The position numbers and the translations under genes are program-made. From positions 4,001,937-4,065,936 of the forward strand of contig CM053331.1 of assembly GCA_028583605.1 (NCBI GenBank): a stretch of DNA of 64,000 nucleotides, read 5' to 3'. The DNA comes from Dastarcus helophoroides (Eukaryota; Arthropoda; Insecta; Coleoptera; Bothrideridae). Of this stretch, positions 60,950 to 64,000 are shown piece by piece; position 1 is the first letter of the stretch; every line of letters begins with the position of its first letter. The notes below the pieces were generated by a model that was not told where the DNA came from, ran no database searches, and was given only the letters and a program-made list of their open reading frames with translations.

Positions 60950-61770
60950 TCATAGAAAGTAAAAATTTCCATCTTTAAAAAAACATTGAATTTTTAAAAA
61001 AGTCTATTTATACGAAAAGTTAAAATTTACCAAAAAAAAAACCAAGAATTTCGAAAGATTTTTAAAAAAGTTGGAATTTTGAAAGATCTTCAAAAATATT
61101 TATTTTCGAGAACTATCAGGATTTAAAAAAATTTCACTCAAATTCTCAAAAAAACGAAATTTTCTGACAATTAAATATTGAAGAAAAGCTAGTTATCATT
61201 AAAATCGACTTTTTCAAAAAAAAGCCGATATTTGAAAAAATGTCGAAATTTTCATAGAAAGAGAAATTTTCGAAATAAAATTAAAATTAAAAAAAAAAAA
61301 TATTTTGCAAAAAATGTCAAAGTTTTGAAAAAGTCGATAATTTTGGGAACTTAAAAAAAAGGCGAAATTCTGGAAAAATATCGACATTCAAAATAAATTG
61401 TAAAATTTCAACTTTTTTAAAAGTTTTCAATTAAATTTTCAAAGAAGCCGTGTTTTTTGAATATTGTAAAACGTCAGAATTATCAAACAATTCGTAATTA
61501 TCAAAAAGTTGAAATTTTGAAACAAATCCATATTTTGGATAGTTCAAATTTAAAAAGAAAGACGTTCTTTTAAAAAGTCGAAAATTTGGAAATTTTAAAA
61601 AAATTATAAGCAAAATTTTTATAAAATTTTGAAAAACTTTTTTAAAAAGTTAACTTTTCGGAAGAGTCGAAATTCTGAAAAAATGTTGACCTTCTGAAAA
61701 GGAGTCGAAATTTTTAAGAAAAGTTCAACATTTTGCGAAATAGTTTAAAAAGTTTTAAGAATTTTTTTTT
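60950..61770. repeat. Degenerate purine-rich TCGAAA repeat in RyR intron 6
   Basis: AAAAAGTCGAAATTTT-like phrases with many A-runs. No coding. Confidence 0.6.
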
Positions 61771-61905
61771 TCTTTGGTGGAACAGACTGGTTCTGGTTAT
61801 CTTCAAAAATTAAAATACAAATCTTGTCCCCTGAAACCAAGAAAGATTAGAGCAACCTTTGTTATGTTTTTTAATTTTACTTGGTTTCAGGGGCAAGAAT
61901 AGTAT
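61770..61905. mobile_element. Foldback element family A, core-deleted copy
   Basis: Left flank GGTGGAACAGACTGGTTCTG, then CTTGTCCCCTGAAACCAAGA, and the inverted arm CTTGGTTTCAGGGG. The core with the GAAACGCG motif is deleted. Confidence 0.7.
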
Positions 61906-62220
61906 ATCCAGAAATATATAATTTAAAAAAAAATCAAAACTTTCAAATAAAGCATCGAAAACTTGCAAGAAATCTCGAAATTTTAAAAATAGTTTAAATA
62001 AAAAAAATTTCGAAATTTTTAAGAATCAAAATTTTTAATATTTTAAAAAACGAGTAAACTTTTTAAGAATTTGAACATTTAAAAAAAGTTGAAATTTTTA
62101 ATAAAGTGGGAAATAAAAGTCGACACTTTTAAAAAATTGACACTTAAAAATAAGGTTAGAATTTTCAAAAATAAGTCGAGATATTAAAAATTTGTTGAAA
62201 TTTGGATATTTTTCTAAATT
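61906..62220. repeat. Degenerate purine-rich repeat
   Basis: A-rich with AAGTTGAAATTTTT-like words; grades into the tandem array to the right. Confidence 0.5.
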
Positions 62221-63510
62221 TTGAAAAATAGACGAAACAATAAAAAAACTGAAAATATGAGAATAAAGCAAAACATTTCAAAATTTTAACAGAATAACAA
62301 TTTTTAATTCAATTTTTAACAATAATTAATTTTTAAAGACATTTTCCAAAAAAAGTCGGAATTTTAGAGTCAATATTAAAAAAATATCAGAAGATTTGAG
62401 AATTATGAAAAAGTGGAGAAGTTTTCAAACTAATTCGAGTTATTTTGAAAAAGTTGACATTTTGAGACATTGGGAAATTTTCAATAAAAGCCAAAATTTT
62501 TGCAGCCGAAATATTGGAAAAAAGCCAAAAATCTGTATTTGAAATTCTTAAAAGTGAAACAATAAAAAAACTGAAAATTTGAAAATAAAGCAATAAATTT
62601 CAAAATTTTAAAAGAAGAACAATTTTTAAAAACACATTTTCAAAAAAAAGTCGGAATTTTACAGTCAAAAAAAAATTTAAAAAAATATCATAACTTTAAG
62701 AAAATTGGCACATTCAAAAGATTCGAGAATTATGAAAAAATGGAGAAGTTTTCAAAATAATTCTAGTTATTTTGAAAAAGTTGAAATTTTGAGACATTGG
62801 GAAATTTTCAATAAAAGCCAACATTTTTGCAGCCGAAATATTGGAAAATCTGCATTTGAAATTCTTAAAAGTGAAACAATCAAAAAACTGAAAATTTGAG
62901 AATAAAACAAAAAATTTCAAAATTTTAAAAGAAGTAACAATTTTAAAGACATTTTCAAAAAAAGTCGGAATTTTAGAGTCAAAATTAAAAAAAATATCAT
63001 AACTTTAAAAAAATTGACACATTCAAAAGATTTGAGAATTATGAAAAAATGGAGAAGTTTTGAAAATAATTCTAATTATTTTGAAAACGTTGAAATTTTG
63101 AGACATTGGGAAATTTTCAATAAAAGCCAACATTTTTGCAGCCGAAATATTGGAAAAAAGCCAAAAATCTGTATATGAAATTCTTAAAAGTGAAACAATC
63201 AAAAAACTGAAAATTTGAGAATAAAGCAATAAATTTCAATATTTTAAAAGTAACAATTTTTAAAAAGACATTTTCAAAAAAAAGTCGCAATTTTAGTCAA
63301 AATTAAAAAAAATATAACTTTAAAAAAATTGACACATTCAAAAGATTTAAGAATTATGAAAAAATGGAGAAGTTTTCAAAATAATTCTAGTTATTTTAAA
63401 AACGTAGAAATTGTGAGACATTGGGAAATTTTCAATAAAAGCCAAAATTTTTGCAGCCGAAATATTGGAAAAAAGTCAAAAATCTTCATTCGAAATTCTT
63501 AAAAGTCCCA
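62220..63510 (+). repeat. ~315-bp tandem array, about four units
   Basis: The marker GAGAATTATGAAAAA (or AAGAATTATG) occurs at 62398, 62725, 63034 and 63349, giving spacings of 327, 309 and 315. Each unit carries GAGACATTGGGAAATTTTCA, TTTTTGCAGCCGAAATATTG, and GTGAAACAAT.AAAAAACTG. The similar ~68-residue frames on the minus strand are a by-product of the array. Confidence 0.9.
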
Positions 63511-64000
63511 TTTTTAAAAAATTCGGAGATTGTTAAGATGACAATTTCAAAGAAAGAATCCAAAAGAGATAAGTTTTAAAAAAGGCCAAAAAAAGTCAAA
63601 ATTTTGAAAAAATTGTTGAAAAAATTTTAAATGTCGAGAATTCGGAAAAAATACGAAATGTTTAAAAATTATAATTCAATTTTTGGTGCAAAATTTCGGA
63701 AAATACTCTACAATTTTAAAAATGTTTCAAATCTTGAAAAAATGTCGAGATTAAAAAAAATAAAAAAATAAGTCAAACTTAACGAGAAGTTAAAAAATAT
63801 CGAAATTTTCCTATACAATTCAAACTAAAATAAGTAAAGATTTCGAAATAAGGTCAAAATGTTGAAAAAATTGTGAACATTTACTTGGAAATTTTTTTAA
63901 AAATCGAGGGTGCGGAAAAAATACGAATTTTTAAAAACTAAAATTTAATTTTTGGTGCAAAATTTCGGAAAATAATCTACAATTTTAAAAATGGTCAAAA
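63511..64000 (+). repeat. A-rich repeat with ~269-bp period
   Basis: TTTTTGGTGCAAAATTTCGG and the following ATTTTAAAAATG recur at about 63680 and 63949, so a second tandem repeat starts here and leaves the window. Confidence 0.7.

Noticed and set aside
62387..63229. Three similar ~68-codon frames on the minus strand (paralogous small genes?)
   Set aside because: They coincide with units of the 315-bp tandem array and consist of A/T-run residues.

Overview
This is AT-rich eukaryotic DNA. Intron-exon structure, short (44-60 bp) introns, an insect-type ryanodine receptor N-terminus, and gypsy, Jockey-like, mariner and hAT remnants point to an insect, most likely a beetle. The order is an inference; no species call is possible. 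There are no bacterial features, rRNA genes or CRISPR arrays.

Layout. 1-5565: the 3' part of a dead Ty3/gypsy retrotransposon (gag, protease/RT, RNase H, integrase, candidate 3' LTR), split by a LINE fragment. 5.6-28.9 kb: no intact gene. It holds a 140-bp tandem array, a mariner-like MITE, a foldback family, large blocks of TCGA-rich satellite (15.5-17.9, 20.9-25.2, 25.7-25.9 kb), a mariner fragment, a 977-bp non-autonomous hAT element with an intact 8-bp target duplication, LINE pieces, and two long palindromes of one family. 28.97-34.9 kb: a ~6-kb inverted duplication carrying two divergent, apparently intact four-exon MIS12 kinetochore genes.

35.1-36.9 kb: a two-exon gene for a 328-aa protein with a FAR1/ZSWIM-like Cys/His module (minus strand). 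38.4-39.2 kb: a second hAT-type non-autonomous element. 39.6-40.4 kb: a two-exon zucchini/PLD6 homologue (piRNA pathway nuclease). 41.9-53.5 kb: a complete 19-exon MAP4K3/5 (happyhour) kinase gene of 904 codons. 57.1-60.7 kb: the first six exons of the ryanodine receptor gene, which runs off the right edge, with a candidate 15-nt micro-exon. 61-64 kb: repeats, including a ~315-bp tandem array.

The host genes do not form one pathway. They are ordinary insect genes embedded in repeats. The same TCGA satellite and the same foldback family occur both between genes and inside the introns of the kinase and RyR genes. The strongest items for a second look are the MIS12 inverted duplication, the two palindromic element families built around a hammerhead-like core, and the satellite's higher-order structure and strand switches. 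All gene models were read by eye from splice sites and reading frame; no database search was run.
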